This document shows, in pieces, positions 42,472 to 52,899 of a DNA stretch of 64,000 nucleotides (position 1 is its first letter; each line of letters opens with the position of its first letter). The notes beneath the pieces were generated by a model. It ran no database searches, was not told the origin of the DNA, and saw nothing but the letters and a program-made list of their open reading frames with translations. The stretch lies in NCBI RefSeq assembly GCF_028649475.1, contig NZ_JAQSIP010000009.1, forward strand, positions 1 through 64,000, in the 5' to 3' direction. Made by a program: the position numbers and the translations under genes. This DNA comes from Curvibacter cyanobacteriorum. Its GTDB lineage: Bacteria > Pseudomonadota > Gammaproteobacteria > Burkholderiales > Burkholderiaceae_C.

Positions 42472-43049
42472 CGGGAGGCTCCTAAGTTGAAAAGTCGATT
42501 TTTCAAAAGGGCCTCGTGGCGTGCGGGGCAGTCGGGTCGGTGCGCTGCGCGCAGAGGGCCTGGCTGTCGGCGAGCGGCCGGGCGGCGTCGCAGAACCTTT
42601 TGAGAAAACGGCTGGGCGGCTCAGTCGGCGGGCGGTTCACGGGCGCACACGGAAATCAGGCTGTCCGGGCACCGCGGGTCGGCTGGGATGACGATTTTAT
42701 GAAGGAGCCCGCAGAAAGTCTCGCGGTTACCGTCAAAGTTCATGCAAAACTTGCATGGGGTTATGCGTGAAGATAAGCCCCCCTGGGCGCCACGGCGGGG
42801 TGGCCACGCCCCGGGAGCGGTGCTGTCTTGACCCGTTTGGGCTGAAAAAACAGGCTGGTCGGGGCCCGGGGCCGCGTGCCCAGTGCCCGCTGGGAGCACC
42901 CCAGCCGCTGGCATCGCCTGATGGTCTTGGGTGGCCCGGGCCCCCACCGGACGCTGGACAACAAAAAACCGCCTCGAGGGCGGTTTCTTTGGGGGGCTAC
43001 CCTCGCTGGGAGGGTGGCCAGGGACCGGTGGGCGGCACCGGCCGTGGCG
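42472..43049. promoter_or_regulatory. pckG upstream region with a CATGCAA palindrome
   Basis: No gene is credible in these 578 bp. At 42741-42757 perfect arms CATGCAA and TTGCATG are separated by AAC, a good candidate operator about 270 bp upstream of pckG, in the AT-richest part of the gap. The segment 42780-42960 is GC-rich without clear signal. The terminator at 42963-42990 belongs to the small gene that follows. Confidence 0.4.
42963..42990 (-). terminator. Terminator of the 48-residue peptide gene
   Basis: AAACCGCC and GGCGGTTT form a perfect stem around TCGAG; on the minus strand it is followed by a T run, and TTTCTTT on the plus strand makes it possibly bidirectional. Confidence 0.85.
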
Positions 43050-43196
43050 TCAGGCCAGGGTCACGGCGATGAAGGCCAGCAAGAACATCAGCACGCCGCC
43101 GACGATGGGCAGCACCACGGGAATCAGCGGCACCACGGCTTCAACAGGATCGGTGCTGGCGTCGGTGGCGTGGGCAGAGTCGTGGTGGTGGGACAT
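43050..43196 (-). CDS. Small His-rich membrane peptide, 48 residues
   Basis: Short gene read directly: MSHHHDSAHATDASTDPVEA, then a single hydrophobic helix (VVPLIPVVLPIVGGVLMFLL, AFIAVTLA) to the stop. GAGGAAAA lies 3-9 bp before the ATG and a terminator follows 60 bp after the stop, so the unit is complete. One transmembrane helix with a His/Asp-rich cytoplasmic or periplasmic end; the histidines could bind metal, but this is only a possibility. I do not recognise a named family. It is downstream of the threonine dehydratase gene in the same direction (64-bp gap). Confidence 0.7.
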   Translation of the reverse strand: MSHHHDSAHATDASTDPVEAVVPLIPVVLPIVGGVLMFLLAFIAVTLA

Positions 43197-43260
43197 TGAT
43201 TTTCCTCAAACGGGTGAATGCCCGGATTCTAACCAGCTCACCGCGCCGCCGTGCAGCCCC

Positions 43261-44469
43261 TCAGTGGTGACCTTGCAACACCGCCTCCAGACCCGCCGCC
43301 TGCAGGCGGCTCAGCAGCTCGTCGATGTGCTGCGGACCGCGGGTCTGCACCACCAGTTCGATCTCGACGTTCTGGGCCGCCAGCGTGGTGAAGGCGCGCT
43401 GGTGGTGCACCTCGTCGATGTTGGCGCCAGCCTCGGCCACCAGCGCGGTGATGCGTGCCAGCATGCCGGGCACGTCGCGCGCACTGACGCGGATGCGCGC
43501 CAGGCGGCCCGAGCGCACCAGGCCGCGTTCAATGATCGCGGCCAGCAGCAGCGGGTCGATGTTGCCGCCGCACAGCACCAGGCCCACCTTGCGGCCGCGG
43601 TAGCGCTCGGGGTGCTTGAGCACGGCCGCCAGGCCTGCGGCGCCGGCGCCTTCGACCAGGGTTTTCTCAATCTCCAGCAGCATCACGATGGCCTGCTCGA
43701 TGTCGCCTTCATCGACCAGCACCAGGTCGTCCACGCGTTCGGCCAGCACCGCGCGGGTCAGCACGCCGGGCGAACCCACCGCGATGCCCTCGGCAATCGT
43801 GCTGCTGCCTTGCGGGTGCTGGGTGCCGCGCAGGGCGTTGACCATGGCCGGGAAACGCGCCGTCTGCACCCCCACCAGTTCAATCTGGGGCCGCAGCGCG
43901 CGCGCCACGGTGGCGATGCCCGCCATCAGCCCGCCGCCGCCCACGGCCACCACCAGCGCGTCCAGGTCGGGCACCGCGCTCAGCATCTCCAGCCCCACCG
44001 TGCCTTGGCCGGCCATGACGGCTTCGTCGTCATAGGGGTGGACAAAGGTCAGTTGCTGCGCCTCGGCCAGCGCATAAGCGTGTTGGCGCGCGTCCTCCAG
44101 GGTGTCGCCGTGCAACACCACCTCGGCGCCAAAGCCGCGCGTGCGCTCGACCTTGACCCCCGGCGTGAAGCGCGGCATCACGATGACCGCGCGCAGCCCC
44201 AGGCGCTGGGCGTGGTAGGCCACCCCCTGGGCGTGGTTGCCGGCGCTCATCGCGATCACGCCGCGCGCGCGCTGCTCATCGCTGAGCTGGGCCAGTTTGT
44301 TGCAGGCGCCGCGCTCTTTGAACGAGGCGGTGAACTGCAGGTTCTCAAACTTCAGGTAGATCTGGGCCCCGGTCAGTTGCGACAGGGTGCGCGACTCGAC
44401 AAAGGGGGTGTTGAGCACATGGGCGGACAGGCGCTCGGCGGCTTGCTGGACGTCTTGGAGTGAGAGCAT
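43261..44469 (-). CDS. Threonine ammonia-lyase (dehydratase) with ACT domain
   Basis: A 402-residue PLP enzyme that deaminates threonine (or serine) to 2-oxobutyrate. The PLP lysine is in FTASFKERGACNKL (about residue 50), the phosphate-binding loop in VAVGGGGLMAGIATV, and the C-terminal about 75 residues form one ACT domain (IRVSARDVPGMLARITALVAEAGANIDEV). The single ACT and length near 400 match the catabolic/short-form enzymes (TdcB-like with ACT) rather than the 500-residue IlvA. The ATG at 44469 begins LSLQDVQQAAERL as in homologues; the longer frame has no site. Confidence 0.9.
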   Translation of the reverse strand: MLSLQDVQQAAERLSAHVLNTPFVESRTLSQLTGAQIYLKFENLQFTASFKERGACNKLAQLSDEQRARGVIAMSAGNHAQGVAYHAQRLGLRAVIVMPRFTPGVKVERTRGFGAEVVLHGDTLEDARQHAYALAEAQQLTFVHPYDDEAVMAGQGTVGLEMLSAVPDLDALVVAVGGGGLMAGIATVARALRPQIELVGVQTARFPAMVNALRGTQHPQGSSTIAEGIAVGSPGVLTRAVLAERVDDLVLVDEGDIEQAIVMLLEIEKTLVEGAGAAGLAAVLKHPERYRGRKVGLVLCGGNIDPLLLAAIIERGLVRSGRLARIRVSARDVPGMLARITALVAEAGANIDEVHHQRAFTTLAAQNVEIELVVQTRGPQHIDELLSRLQAAGLEAVLQGHH

Positions 44470-44613
44470 GGCGCCTATTTTGGGGCCTGCCGTGCGCTTT
44501 GTGCCGCCCAGGTGACAGTTCGACCATCGATTGATGGCCGTCAAGCCCTGGGGCGCTGCCCTGGTTTTCAATCGGGGGTGAATGCCAATCGGATCGGGTC
44601 ACCGACGTCTCCC

Positions 44614-46185
44614 ATGAAAATCAATCTGCCGGTCACGCAGCGCGAAGTGCTGCTTCCCGAAGGGGTGGTGCTGGTTTCCACCACCGATGTGCAGGGGCGC
44701 ATCACCCACTGCAACCGCGCCTTCGTCGACATCAGCGGCTACGCCTACGACGAACTGCTGGGCCAACCGCACCACCTGGTGCGCCACCCCGACATGCCTG
44801 CCGACGCCTTTGCCGACCTGTGGTCGACCATCGGCCGAGGCCGCGCCTGGTCGGGCCTGGTCAAGAACCGCTGCAAGAACGGCGACCATTACTGGGTGCA
44901 GGCCAATGTCTCACCGGTCATGGAGCATGGCAAGCCGGTGGGCTACATGTCGGTGCGCCTGCGCCCGACGCGCGAGCAGGTGGCCGCCGCCGAGACCCTG
45001 TACGCGCGCCTGGCTGAAGAAAAGCGCTCGGGCCGGCGCTCGTTCCGCCTGCACGCCGGCGGGGTGCGTGGCGTCGGGTGGCGCGACCTGCCCAAGCGCC
45101 GCTTCCGTTTGACCTTGGCGCAGCGCGTGGGCTTGGCCGCGGCGGCTTCGCAGCTGTTGGCGTGGGGCGTGGGGGCCTCGGGCCTGGCGGCGGCCGTGGG
45201 GCTGCCGCCTTGGGCGCTTCAGCTGGGGGCCGGTGCTGTGTGCTGGGGGGGCTTTCAGCTCTGGTTCTGGCAGGGCACGGCCCAGCCCTTGCAAGAGGCG
45301 GCCGACGTGGCAGGCAGCCTGGCCAGCTGTAACCTGGACGGCGTGCTGGACTACGACCCGACCCACCCGATCGGTCAGATCAAGCGCCAGCTGTGGCTGG
45401 TCAACCTCAACATGCGCGCCATCGTCACCGATGTGCGTGCCGAGGTCGAGGACATGGTGGCCGAGGCGCGCGGCATCCGCGACGGCACGCTGGACCTGTC
45501 GGCGCGCAGCGAGCAACAGGCCCAGGCCGTCACCGAGACCGTGGCCTCGGTGACCGAGATGACAGCCTCGCTGCAGCAGACCTGCGACACCACCACGCAA
45601 CTGGCCCAGCTCAGCGACCGCGCGCGCGACAACGCCGACCAGGGCCGTCAGGCCACCGACGCGGTGTCGCAGTCCATGGGGCAGATCCACCAGTCCTCGC
45701 GCCGCATCGCCGACATCGTCGAGCTGATGGAGGCCCTGGCGTTCCAGACCAACCTGCTGGCCTTGAATGCAGCGGTCGAGGCGGCCCATGCGGGCGATCA
45801 GGGGCGGGGCTTTGCGGTGGTGGCCACCGAGGTGCGGGCACTGGCCCAACGCAGCCGCGACGCGGCCCAGCAGATCCACCAGCTGATCGACCGCTCGGCG
45901 CGGGACGTCAGCCAAGGCGCCGAGCGCGTGGACGAGGCCAACCGCACCATCCAGGGCGTGGTGTCCGCGGTGCAGCGTGTCAGCGGCCTGTTGCAGGACA
46001 TCCAGACCTCGGCCCAGGAGCAGTTGCTGGGCGTGACGCAGGTCGATCAGGCGATGCAGGTGATTGACGACGTGACCCAGCGCAACGCCGGCTTGGCGCA
46101 GGCCTCGGCGCTGGCCACGCAAACCCTGGAGCGCCGCGCCGACACGCTGCAGCGCGCGGTGCGCATCTTCCGCGTCAGGGCCTGA
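44614..46185 (+). CDS. PAS-domain methyl-accepting chemotaxis protein, Aer-like
   Basis: A 523-residue aerotaxis-type transducer. The N-terminal PAS domain (about 14-115) has TTDVQGRITHCNRAFVDISGYAYDELLGQPHHLVRHPDMP, close to Aer, which binds FAD. One hydrophobic hairpin (about 168-215) anchors it; no periplasmic domain exists. The signalling domain (about 290-510) contains the tip [45 protein letters not shown]. It should report redox or energy state to CheA. Start at ATG 44614; the upstream extension is unconserved. Confidence 0.92.
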   Translation: MKINLPVTQREVLLPEGVVLVSTTDVQGRITHCNRAFVDISGYAYDELLGQPHHLVRHPDMPADAFADLWSTIGRGRAWSGLVKNRCKNGDHYWVQANVSPVMEHGKPVGYMSVRLRPTREQVAAAETLYARLAEEKRSGRRSFRLHAGGVRGVGWRDLPKRRFRLTLAQRVGLAAAASQLLAWGVGASGLAAAVGLPPWALQLGAGAVCWGGFQLWFWQGTAQPLQEAADVAGSLASCNLDGVLDYDPTHPIGQIKRQLWLVNLNMRAIVTDVRAEVEDMVAEARGIRDGTLDLSARSEQQAQAVTETVASVTEMTASLQQTCDTTTQLAQLSDRARDNADQGRQATDAVSQSMGQIHQSSRRIADIVELMEALAFQTNLLALNAAVEAAHAGDQGRGFAVVATEVRALAQRSRDAAQQIHQLIDRSARDVSQGAERVDEANRTIQGVVSAVQRVSGLLQDIQTSAQEQLLGVTQVDQAMQVIDDVTQRNAGLAQASALATQTLERRADTLQRAVRIFRVRA

Positions 46186-46208
46186 GTCGGGGCGGTGCGC
46201 GCAGCGCC

Positions 46209-48416
46209 TCAGGCGCTGGTGCAGACGCGCAGCACCTCGGCCCCGTAGGCTTCGAGCTTGCGCGCGCCCAGCCCGCTGATGCCTTGCAGCTCGTCCAGTG
46301 AACTGGGGTGGCGCTCGGCGATGGCCGCCAGCGTGGCGTCGTGAAAGATCACATAGGCCGGCAGGTTGTGCTCGCGCGCCACCTCGGTGCGCCAGGCCTT
46401 GAGGGACTCGAAGCGGCGCAGTGCGCCGCCTTCGAGGGCGATGGTGGGCTTGGCGGCCGCGCCGCCTGGGCCGCTGGCGCTGCGCTTGCTGCGGCTGGCT
46501 GGCGCCTGGGCGGTGGCCTGGCGCAGGCGGATCGGCACCTCGCCGCGCAGCACCGCGCGCGAGGCCTCGGTCAGCTGCAGGGTGTTGAAAGCCTGTGCGT
46601 CCACGGCCAGCGCGCCGATCGCGATCAACTGGCGCAGCACGCCGCGCAGTTGCTGCTCGGAGAACTCGGCCCCGATGCCGAAGGTGCTGATCTGCTGGTG
46701 TCCGTACTGGCTGATCTTGTCGCTGGTCTTGCCGCGCAGGATGTCCATGATGTGGCCAGCGCCAAAGCTGATGCCGCTGGCCTGCTGCACACGGTAGATG
46801 GTGGACAGCAGCTTGCGCGCCGCGTCGGTGCCATCCCAGACCGCCGGTGGCGTCAGGCAGTTATCGCAGTTTCCGCAATACACCCCCACGGTCGTGCACT
46901 GCGTGTCACTCCCTGCCCCCCGAGGGGGCCCCGGCCGCCTTGGGAGCGGCCCGGCGGTGGCCGGATGGGACACCCCCGCGGTCGCGCAATGCGTGTCGCC
47001 CTCTGCTCCCTGAGGGGGCTCCGGCCGCCTTGGGAGCGGCCCGGCGGTGGCCGGGTGGGACACCCCCGCGGTCGCGCTCTGCGCGTCGCTCTCTGCCCCC
47101 CGATGGGGCCGCAGCCCGCTTGGCAGCGGCCCGGCGCCGGCTGCATTCCCAAGCGCCTTCAGTTCGCCGGCCTGTTCGTGGTCGGTCGCGTTGGCCATGG
47201 TTTGGCCAAAGTAGCTCAAGAGCCGGGCGCGGCGGCAGTCGATCGCCTCGGCCAGGCCCAGCAGGGCGTCGAGCTTGCCGACCATGACCTGCTTGAACTC
47301 CTCGCTGGCCGGGCTCTCGTCGATCATGCGGCGCTGGTTCACCACGTCCTGCAGGCCATAGGCCATCCAGGCGTTGGCGGGGCCGCCGTCGCGGCCCGCG
47401 CGGCCGGTTTCCTGGTAATAGCCCTCGATGTTCTTGGGCATGTCCACATGGGCCACAAAGCGCACGTCGGGCTTGTCGATGCCCATGCCAAACGCGATGG
47501 TTGCGCACATGATGATGCCGTCCTCGCGCAGGAAGCGGTCCTGGTGCTGTTGGCGCACCGCCGCGTCCAGCCCGGCGTGGTAGGGCAGGGCGTTGAAGCC
47601 GTTCTCGCACAGGGTCTGGGCCAGTTCTTCGACGCGCTTGCGCGACTGGCAATACACCACGCCCGCGTCGTGGCCCTGCGGCGTGCTGTGCTCGCGTTCG
47701 ATGAAGCGCAGCAGTTGCTGGGTGACTTCCTTTTTCTCGACGATGGTGTAGCGGATGTTGGGGCGGTCAAAGCTGCTGACGAACTGGCCCGCGTCCTGCA
47801 GCTGCAGGCGCTCGACGATGTCGGCCCGCGTGGTGGCGTCGGCGGTGGCCGTCAGCGCCATGCGTGGCACGCCCGGGTAGCGCTCGTGCAGCACCGTCAG
47901 CGCCCGGTACTCGGGCCGGAAGTCGTGTCCCCACTGGCTCACGCAGTGGGCCTCGTCGATGGCGAACAGGCTCAGCATGCCGCGCTCGTGCAGCGAGTCG
48001 AGCTGCGACAGAAAGCGGGGCGTGGTGATGCGTTCGGGCGCTGCGTAGAGCAGCGTGATCTCGCCGCGCAGCAGGCGGCGCTCGACGTCGCTGGCTTCTT
48101 CGTAGGACAGGGTCGAGTTGAGGAAAGCGGCCTCCACACCCGACTCGTGCAGCGCCCCGACCTGGTCGTGCATCAGGGCGATCAGGGGCGAGACGACCAC
48201 GGTGATGCCCAGCCCCGCGCGTTGGCGCACGATGGCGGGCACCTGGTAGCACAGCGATTTGCCACCGCCGGTGGGCATCAGCACCAGGGCGTCGCCCCCG
48301 GCCACCACGTGGTCGATGATGGCCTGCTGGGGGCCGCGGAACTGCTCGTAGCCGAACACCTCGCGCAGCACGGTGTGGGCATCAGACGGAGCGAGGGACG
48401 CGGCGGTGGAGGGCAA
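46209..48416 (-). CDS. recQ: ATP-dependent DNA helicase RecQ with 90-residue repeat insertion
   Basis: A 735-residue RecQ. Motifs I ([12 protein letters not shown]), II ([11 protein letters not shown]), III (ALTATAD), V/VI ([22 protein letters not shown]), the RQC region and a C-terminal HRDC domain ([13 protein letters not shown]) are present. The zinc site is split: the first Cys is in [12 protein letters not shown] (about 393), the others in YCGNCDNC (514-520), and between them lie 90 residues encoded by three 90-bp repeat units (423-512). Without them the length would be about 645, usual for the family. Start appears to be TTG at 48416; no ATG precedes the core. The frame is intact, so activity is likely if the loop is tolerated. 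Confidence 0.92.
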   Translation of the reverse strand: MPSTAASLAPSDAHTVLREVFGYEQFRGPQQAIIDHVVAGGDALVLMPTGGGKSLCYQVPAIVRQRAGLGITVVVSPLIALMHDQVGALHESGVEAAFLNSTLSYEEASDVERRLLRGEITLLYAAPERITTPRFLSQLDSLHERGMLSLFAIDEAHCVSQWGHDFRPEYRALTVLHERYPGVPRMALTATADATTRADIVERLQLQDAGQFVSSFDRPNIRYTIVEKKEVTQQLLRFIEREHSTPQGHDAGVVYCQSRKRVEELAQTLCENGFNALPYHAGLDAAVRQQHQDRFLREDGIIMCATIAFGMGIDKPDVRFVAHVDMPKNIEGYYQETGRAGRDGGPANAWMAYGLQDVVNQRRMIDESPASEEFKQVMVGKLDALLGLAEAIDCRRARLLSYFGQTMANATDHEQAGELKALGNAAGAGPLPSGLRPHRGAESDAQSATAGVSHPATAGPLPRRPEPPQGAEGDTHCATAGVSHPATAGPLPRRPGPPRGAGSDTQCTTVGVYCGNCDNCLTPPAVWDGTDAARKLLSTIYRVQQASGISFGAGHIMDILRGKTSDKISQYGHQQISTFGIGAEFSEQQLRGVLRQLIAIGALAVDAQAFNTLQLTEASRAVLRGEVPIRLRQATAQAPASRSKRSASGPGGAAAKPTIALEGGALRRFESLKAWRTEVAREHNLPAYVIFHDATLAAIAERHPSSLDELQGISGLGARKLEAYGAEVLRVCTSA
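46881..47150 (+). repeat. Three 90-bp repeat units in frame within recQ
   Basis: Units begin at 46881, 46971 and 47061, each exactly 90 bp, opening CACCCCCRCGGTCG and closing GGCCGGRTGGGA; the third is more diverged at its end. They share TGCC...GAGGGGG, CCGGCCGCCTTGGGAGCGGC and CCGGCGG with the 6411-6838 array. Total 270 bp, so the recQ frame is kept and the zinc-binding loop gains 90 residues. Confidence 0.92.
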
Positions 48417-48525
48417 ACTGAACTCTTGGCGGGGTGGCGGAACACAGCGGGCCGCCGCAGCGGGCGGCGTCCCGAAACAGGCGCGGCGCCCAAGGCGCCG
48501 CGAGGTCGTACGGGCGTGGATTATC

Positions 48526-49956
48526 TCAGGCTGCCGTCAGTGTGCTCTCCAGCACTTCGATGCCCTGGGGGTGGGCCAGGCCGACGCGGTTGCGACCTTG
48601 ATGCTTGGCGCGGTAGAGCGCTCCGTCGGCGCGCTCCATGAAAGCGTGGGCGCTGGGGTCGCGGCGCGGGTCGAACTCGGCCACGCCGAAGCTCAGGGTC
48701 AGCAACTTGCCGTTGGGCGAGGTGGCGTCGGGCAGGCCGCGGTCGTGCAGCGCCTGCTGGATGCGTTGCACCAGGTCCAGGCCACCCGCGAGCCGGGTGT
48801 TGGGCAGCACCAGGGTGAACTCCTCGCCACCGTAGCGGGCCACCATGTCGGTGGCGCGTTGGATCACCCCGCCCAGCACCTGGCCGACCTCGCGCAGGCA
48901 GTCGTCGCCAATCAGGTGGCCGTAGAAGTCATTGAAGGCCTTGAAGTGGTCGATGTCGCACATCACCAGGGCCAGCGGTTCGCTCAGGCGCAGCGAGCGT
49001 GCCACCTCGCGTTCGAGGATGACGTCCAGCGCCCGCCGGTTCAGCAGGCCGGTCAGGCCGTCGCGCCAGGCCAGTTGGCGCAGTTCCTCGTTGTCGGCCA
49101 GCAGGGCGCGCTCTTTGTCCTTGCTGGCGGTGATGTCGGTCAGGCGCAGCACGCAGCCGTCGAGCAGCGGGTCGATGTGCACGCTGAACCACTGAGCCTG
49201 GCCACCCTGCAGGTGCTGCAGTTCGCGCCGGCAGGGCTGGCGGGTCTGCACCACCTCGTGGCAGTCGTCCTCCAGGCCCAGCTGGTCCCACAGCGGCACG
49301 GCCTCGTGCACCAGGTGGCCGCGCAGGTCGGACAGGGTGCAACCGCCCAGGCGGGCAAAGGCCCGGTTGGCCACCGTGATCAGCCAGTGGTGGCGCTCGC
49401 CCTGGTCATGGCGCACGCCGCGCAGGCTGCGCAGGGTCAGGATGGCGTCGCTGGCGCTGTCCAGCACGGTCTCGAGCAGGCGGGTGCGTGACTCCAGGGG
49501 GTCGTTGAAGACCAGGATCCAGATCCGCCCGTCGTCGGCCTGCACCGGCATGACCAGGCGTTCCCAGGTCAGCACCCAGGGGTTGGTGTGGCTGGCGTGC
49601 AGCACATAGACCGGCTGACGTCGGGCCGCCACCTGGTCGAACTGGTCACGTTGGAAAGCCGCCAACGTCGGGTCTTGCTGGCTCAGGCGCTGGCCGGTGG
49701 TGTCGCCGCGCGCGTCGTGGCGGAACTGCTCGCCGCAGAAACGGCCCAGGTAGTCGCCGTCGGGCAGGGCTTCATAGGCCGTCATGCGGGCCGCGAACGG
49801 GGCCAGCGCGCCCTCCAGGGACAGCGAGGCCAGGCTGGGCAGGCGCTGCGGCTGGGCACTTTGCTGTCGAAGCCACAGGCGATGCAACGCCAGGACATCG
49901 GGGTTGTCCACCGCCGTGTCGATCGAGCTCCAGACTTGCTTGTGCCAGATGGCCAT
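48526..49956 (-). CDS. Diguanylate cyclase with PAS sensor region
   Basis: A 476-residue GGDEF protein expected to make cyclic di-GMP. The N-terminal part (about 1-160) resembles a PAS_5-type region ([31 protein letters not shown]), followed by a PAS domain (about 165-285) and the GGDEF domain. The active-site motif is RYGGEEF (about 376), so catalysis is expected, and RATD five residues before it is a product-inhibition I-site. The end is degenerate-free and complete. AAGGAAA lies upstream of the ATG. No EAL domain is attached. Confidence 0.92.
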   Translation of the reverse strand: MAIWHKQVWSSIDTAVDNPDVLALHRLWLRQQSAQPQRLPSLASLSLEGALAPFAARMTAYEALPDGDYLGRFCGEQFRHDARGDTTGQRLSQQDPTLAAFQRDQFDQVAARRQPVYVLHASHTNPWVLTWERLVMPVQADDGRIWILVFNDPLESRTRLLETVLDSASDAILTLRSLRGVRHDQGERHHWLITVANRAFARLGGCTLSDLRGHLVHEAVPLWDQLGLEDDCHEVVQTRQPCRRELQHLQGGQAQWFSVHIDPLLDGCVLRLTDITASKDKERALLADNEELRQLAWRDGLTGLLNRRALDVILEREVARSLRLSEPLALVMCDIDHFKAFNDFYGHLIGDDCLREVGQVLGGVIQRATDMVARYGGEEFTLVLPNTRLAGGLDLVQRIQQALHDRGLPDATSPNGKLLTLSFGVAEFDPRRDPSAHAFMERADGALYRAKHQGRNRVGLAHPQGIEVLESTLTAA

Positions 49957-50082
49957 GCGTTTCCTTGATGCGAAGGCCGGACGACCGCGGTCGCCGGGGT
50001 GCCTGCGGAGTTGGGCAGGCTTGTTCGATCAAATCTGCACCAAATAACCATCCAGTCTAGCAAAGAAGCCTTATTTGTAACA

Positions 50083-50145
50083 GAGGGCTTTGCAGGGGGA
50101 TTGGGCGCCCGCACCACGCCACCAGGCGCCGTCCCCAAAGCCCTC
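50083..50145. promoter_or_regulatory. Nested inverted repeat upstream of metH part 1
   Basis: GAGGGCTTTG (50083-50092) and CAAAGCCCTC (50136-50145) are perfect 10-bp arms; inside them GGCGCC occurs twice (50104-50109, 50125-50130) and can pair. A TACAAT -10-like hexamer at 50173-50178 lies downstream, 7 bp before the metH ATG, so the structure may be upstream DNA rather than leader RNA. No cobalamin or SAH riboswitch consensus is seen. Confidence 0.4.
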
Positions 50146-50184
50146 TTGAGCCGACTGTTGGCCGGGGTTTTCTACAATCAGGGG

Positions 50185-51270
<1,086 letters not shown>

Positions 51271-51313
51271 AGGCCCCGGGGGCCGCATTTCGGGTGTCGC
51301 CCCCCCGGGTGCA

Positions 51314-52234
51314 TCAAGGCCCTCCCCGGCGCCCGTCCTGCGCCTGAATCAGCTCAATGAAGCGCCGCGCGCCCAGGCCCAGCGGGCGCTCTTTGGACCA
51401 GACCACATCGACCCACAGCGTGAGGCCGTTGGTGAGGTTCTCAAACGGCAACTCAACCAGGGTGCCCGCCGCCAGTGGCGAGCGCACAAAGGACTGCGGC
51501 AGCCAGCCCCAGCCCAGGCCCGCCTCGATCAGGCGCAGGGCCGCGACCTGGTTGTCGGTGCGCCAGCAATGGCGGCCAAAGACAAAGCGCGGGTCGCTCT
51601 GGGCCAGGTCGCGGCTGGCCACCACGATCTGGCGCAGCTCGGTCAGCAGGTTTTCACGGAAGGCATCGGGGCCGGCCGCGCTGCCGCCGCGTTGCGCCAG
51701 CGCGGGGTGGCCGGGGGCCAGCACGGCCACCAGGGTTTCGCTGCCCACCTCCTGAAAACCTTCCCGACCGTCCAGGCTGGGCCGCTCGAACACCAGCGCC
51801 AGCTGGGCGCGGCCGCTGTGCAGCAGCTTGAGCGCGTCCGCCTGCGGCGCGGCCAGCACCTCCACCTGCAGCAGCGGGTGCTCGGTGGCCAGGGTGGCCA
51901 GCGGGCCGCTCCATTGGGCGGCCAGCAGTTCGGGCGCGATCGCCAGGGTCAGGCGTTCCTCCAGCCCTTGGTTCAGCGCCAAGGCCTGCGTGTTGAGCTG
52001 GCGCAGCTGGGCCGCCAGCTGGCGCGCTTGCGGTTCCAGCGCGCGGGCGGCGGCGGTGGGGCGGGGTTCGCGGCTGCTGCGGTCGAACAGGCTCAGGTCG
52101 AGTTCGGCTTCGAGCTGGGCGATGGCCATGCTCACCGCCGAGGGCACCCGGCCCAGCGCCCGTGCCGCGGCCGAGAAGGAGCCCCGGTCCAGCACGCTGA
52201 GAAAAACGTCGATGTTGTCTGAACTGAAGGCCAT
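51314..52234 (-). CDS. LysR-family regulator
   Basis: A 306-residue LysR protein of the general single-copy type: DNA-binding domain FLSVLDRGSFSAAARALGRVPSAVSMAIAQLEAELDLSLFDRSS and a full effector domain. It is divergent from the PACE transporter, with an inverted repeat between them, and probably controls it, as LysR regulators often do for PACE genes (AceR/AceI). Ligand unknown. It converges on metH part 1. Confidence 0.88.
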   Translation of the reverse strand: MAFSSDNIDVFLSVLDRGSFSAAARALGRVPSAVSMAIAQLEAELDLSLFDRSSREPRPTAAARALEPQARQLAAQLRQLNTQALALNQGLEERLTLAIAPELLAAQWSGPLATLATEHPLLQVEVLAAPQADALKLLHSGRAQLALVFERPSLDGREGFQEVGSETLVAVLAPGHPALAQRGGSAAGPDAFRENLLTELRQIVVASRDLAQSDPRFVFGRHCWRTDNQVAALRLIEAGLGWGWLPQSFVRSPLAAGTLVELPFENLTNGLTLWVDVVWSKERPLGLGARRFIELIQAQDGRRGGP

Positions 52235-52244
52235 GGCGCAGGGG

Positions 52245-52293
52245 TTTGTCTATCAATAAAATTGAAAGTAACTGACTTTTAGTATCAGACAAA
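52245..52293. promoter_or_regulatory. Inverted repeat between LysR and PACE genes
   Basis: TTTGTCT (52245-52251) and AGACAAA (52287-52293) are perfect arms around an AT-rich centre that also holds CTATCAATAAAATTG and AAGT...ACTT. The 77-bp divergent gap is of the size usual for LysR-controlled promoters. Confidence 0.5.
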
Positions 52294-52311
52294 GGCACAT
52301 AAAGTGCCAGC

Positions 52312-52857
52312 ATGTCCTCCTCACCCCATGTGCCCCCTGTGACCTCGGTTTCCCCAGCCTCGGCGCCCGTGCCGGGGGCCGCACCGGCCCCGCCCGAGCG
52401 ACCGGGCCGCGCCCAGCGCCCGCTGTGGTTTGCCTTGCAGGGCTGGCGCCGCCGTGTGGTGTTTGTGTCCTGCTACGAAGGGCTGGCCATTGTGTGTTCC
52501 AGCATCGGTCTGGCCCAGATGTCGGGCGACGGCCTGGGGCACGCGGGCGTGATGGGGCTGGCCTCGTCGGCGATTGCGGTGTTGTGGAACCTGATCTTCA
52601 ACACCTTGTTCGAGCGTTGGGAGGCGCGTCAGGTGGTGCGGGGGCGCAGTTTCAGGCGCCGTGCCGCGCATGCGCTGGGTTTTGAGGGCGGGCTGCTGCT
52701 GACCTTTGTGCCTTTGTTTGCCTGGTGGTTCGAGGTCAGTCTGTGGCAGTCGCTGGTGATGGACGTGGGCCTGCTGGTGTTTTTCCTGCTCTACACCCTG
52801 GTTTTCAACTGGGTGTTTGACCGGCTGTTCGGCCTGCCGGCCGGGGCCGCGCCCTGA
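52312..52857 (+). CDS. PACE-family multidrug (chlorhexidine-type) efflux protein
   Basis: A 181-residue membrane protein with four helices in two tandem PACE repeats. Signature residues are seen: RRRVVFVSCYEGLAIV (R...YE), WNLIFNTLFERWEAR (N..F...ERWE), HALGFEGGLLLTFVPLFAWWF (H..GFE.GL) and YTLVFNWVFDRLFG (N..FD..F). PACE proteins export chlorhexidine, diamines and related cations. The first about 40 residues are Pro/Ala-rich and unusual for the family, so a later start is possible, but no better site is visible. Confidence 0.9.
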   Translation: MSSSPHVPPVTSVSPASAPVPGAAPAPPERPGRAQRPLWFALQGWRRRVVFVSCYEGLAIVCSSIGLAQMSGDGLGHAGVMGLASSAIAVLWNLIFNTLFERWEARQVVRGRSFRRRAAHALGFEGGLLLTFVPLFAWWFEVSLWQSLVMDVGLLVFFLLYTLVFNWVFDRLFGLPAGAAP

Positions 52858-52899
52858 AACGGGGCACCCGGGCGATGCCGGCCGGCCCGGGCCCGAGGA

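Noticed and set aside
42516-42947. Small open frames upstream of pckG
   Set aside because: Composition unlike neighbours, no ribosome-binding site, overlapping frames on both strands.
49957-50184. Cobalamin or SAH riboswitch before metH
   Set aside because: No B12-box or SAH consensus seen; the hairpins present do not match either fold.
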